A stretch of 64,000 bases of DNA from Oscillospiraceae bacterium. GTDB taxonomy: Bacteria > Bacillota > Clostridia > Oscillospirales > Oscillospiraceae. Under the pieces are notes generated by a model, which did no database searches, was not told where the DNA came from, and saw only the letters and a program-made list of their open reading frames with translations. Position 1 is the first letter of the stretch, and every line of letters begins with the position of its first letter. Of this stretch, positions 63,176 through 64,000 are shown piece by piece. Location of the stretch: assembly GCA_902765595.1 (NCBI GenBank), contig CACXAQ010000022.1, positions 1-64,000 of the forward strand. The letters are read 5' to 3'. The position numbers and the translations under genes were made by a program.

Positions 63176-63960
63176 TCCCCACCCCCTGTCATTGCGAGCC
63201 AGTGACCGACGTCACTGGCGTGGCGACGGCGCATTGCCGAAGGCGAAGCCTGAGTCCTCTTTGCGCCTAGTCCCTTTAGGGGCAATCCGTCCCTCCTGTC
63301 ATTGCGAGGCCCCGCGGGGACGGTAGAGAAATGGCCCCCTTGCCTAAAGGGCCTTGGGTCTGTCAGCCGCAAGGCTGACTGGGGGATATGATCTTCCGTT
63401 CCTCTTTGGCCCCCTTGCCGAAAGGGCCTTGGGTCTGTCAGCCGCAAGGCTGACTGGGGGATTCAAAAGCCACCGTCTGCGCAGAGCTTATCCCCCCGCC
63501 CCAGTTTGCGAACTGGGGCACCCCCCTCTAGGCGAGGGGGGCTTTCCCCGCGTCCCCCTGTCATTGCGAGGCACCGCAGGCGACGGTAGAGGATTGCCCC
63601 CCTGCCTCCCCCTCCGGGGGAGGTGGCACGGCGAAGCCGTGACGGTGGGGGGGATCTCCCGTCATCCAGCCCCCCCTATCGGCCTCGTGCCTCGGCCACT
63701 TCCCCCCACGGGGGAAGCAACTGCCTCCCCCTCCGGGGGAGGTGGCACGGCGAAGCCGTGACGGAAGGGGGAGTCTCCCGTCATCCATCCCCCCTATCGG
63801 CCTCGTGCCTCGGCCACTTCCCCCCACGGGGGAAGCAACTGCCTCCCCCTCCGGGGGAGGTGTCGCCGAAGGCGACGGTAGGGGACCGGCCCCCTTGCCT
63901 AAAGGGGGCTGTCACCTGAGCGCAGCGAAGGTGACTGGGGGATACATCCCACCCAAACCA
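63176..63960. repeat. 800-base block of G, R1 and R2 repeats between AICAR transformylase and purD
   Basis: G element at 63187-63292; R1 left halves at 63332 and 63408 with a right half at 63492-63543; partial G at 63558-63590; R2 copies at 63602-63655, 63672-63720 (inverted), 63722-63770, 63789-63838 (inverted) and 63840-63888; R1 left half at 63891-63945 with stem GTCACCTGAGCGCAGCGAAGGTGAC. No gene or promoter recognised. Confidence 0.9.
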
Positions 63961-63979
63961 CACACATGAGGAGTTCAAC

Positions 63980-64000
63980 ATGAACGTACTGGTCATCGGC
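63980..64000 (+). CDS. purD: phosphoribosylamine-glycine ligase, first seven codons (3' truncated by the window)
   Basis: After GAGGAG, an ATG at 63980 opens MNVLVIG, matching the usual N-terminus of PurD (M-K-V-L-V-I-G-x-G-G-R-E-H). It follows six pur genes on the same strand, which supports the call. Only 21 bases are visible. Confidence 0.65.

Overview
The window is a GC-rich chromosomal segment of a Gram-positive anaerobe, most plausibly a gut Clostridia/Oscillospirales-type Firmicute. This rests on AGGAGG-type ribosome sites, sigma-A promoters, the class 1B PyrD/PyrK pair, a PyrR-type pyr leader, a PurO-type IMP cyclohydrolase split from AICAR transformylase, and housekeeping genes of clostridial flavour. 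No species can be named from the sequence alone. No tRNA, rRNA or CRISPR array was found.

Layout. (1) 1-5677: a possible transposase tail, a DUF559 nuclease gene inside a repeat unit, pyrimidine-nucleoside phosphorylase, a small unknown protein, a MazF toxin, an SDR oxidoreductase and a PlsC acyltransferase, mostly on the minus strand. (2) 5813-23809: a compact prophage-like block. Lysis and structural genes run leftward from a strong promoter at 22230-22258, and a LexA-like repressor diverges rightward. Gene order (terminase, portal, scaffold, capsid, adaptor, propeller-like tail hub, fibre, endolysin) resembles short-tailed P22-like phages. There is no integrase, tape measure or recognisable holin. 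(3) 24234-34427: a frameshifted glycerol-1-phosphate dehydrogenase, a PocR/AraC regulator, a MarR regulator, a membrane-fused alpha/beta hydrolase, glycerol kinase, a HAD phosphatase and a PMT-type glycosyltransferase. (4) 34722-47556: a second DUF559 gene, GluQ, a hexapeptide acetyltransferase, then an AraC regulator, a sugar ABC importer (binding protein plus two permeases), a GH2 beta-galactosidase and a phosphoesterase lipoprotein. (5) 48133-53800: a complete UMP branch pyrC-K-D-F-E-B-I behind an attenuator. (6) 54173-64000: guaB, purE, purC, purF, purM, a formate/nitrite-type channel, purN, purO, AICAR transformylase and the first codons of purD.

The most striking property is the density of short palindromic repeats. 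I label them R1 (clamp CCCCCTTGCCTAAAGGGGG), R2 (clamp CCTCCCCC-nnn-GGGGGAGG or CTTCCCCC-nnn-GGGGGAAG), R3/R4 (related clamps), D (CCGTAGGGGCG ... CGCCCCTACGG), E (heptads of ATTCCGC/ATTCCGA), F (GCCGCCGCTGCCGGTGGCAG ...), G (TGTCATTGCGAGCCAGTG ... CAATCCG) and H/I (longer, AT-richer). R1, R2 and D share one plan: a GC clamp palindrome, then a hairpin whose sequence changes from copy to copy, then a G-run; they often occur head to head. The two DUF559 genes each sit exactly in the middle of one such head-to-head pair, one in an R1 pair and one in an R2 pair, making two units of about 494 and 501 bp. I regard this as the best candidate for an undescribed system: a nuclease-associated, REP/BIME-like repeat family with many gene-less derivatives. 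Several copies lie in frame inside genes (portal, scaffold, endolysin, adaptor, fibre, glycosyltransferase), lengthening the protein without breaking it.
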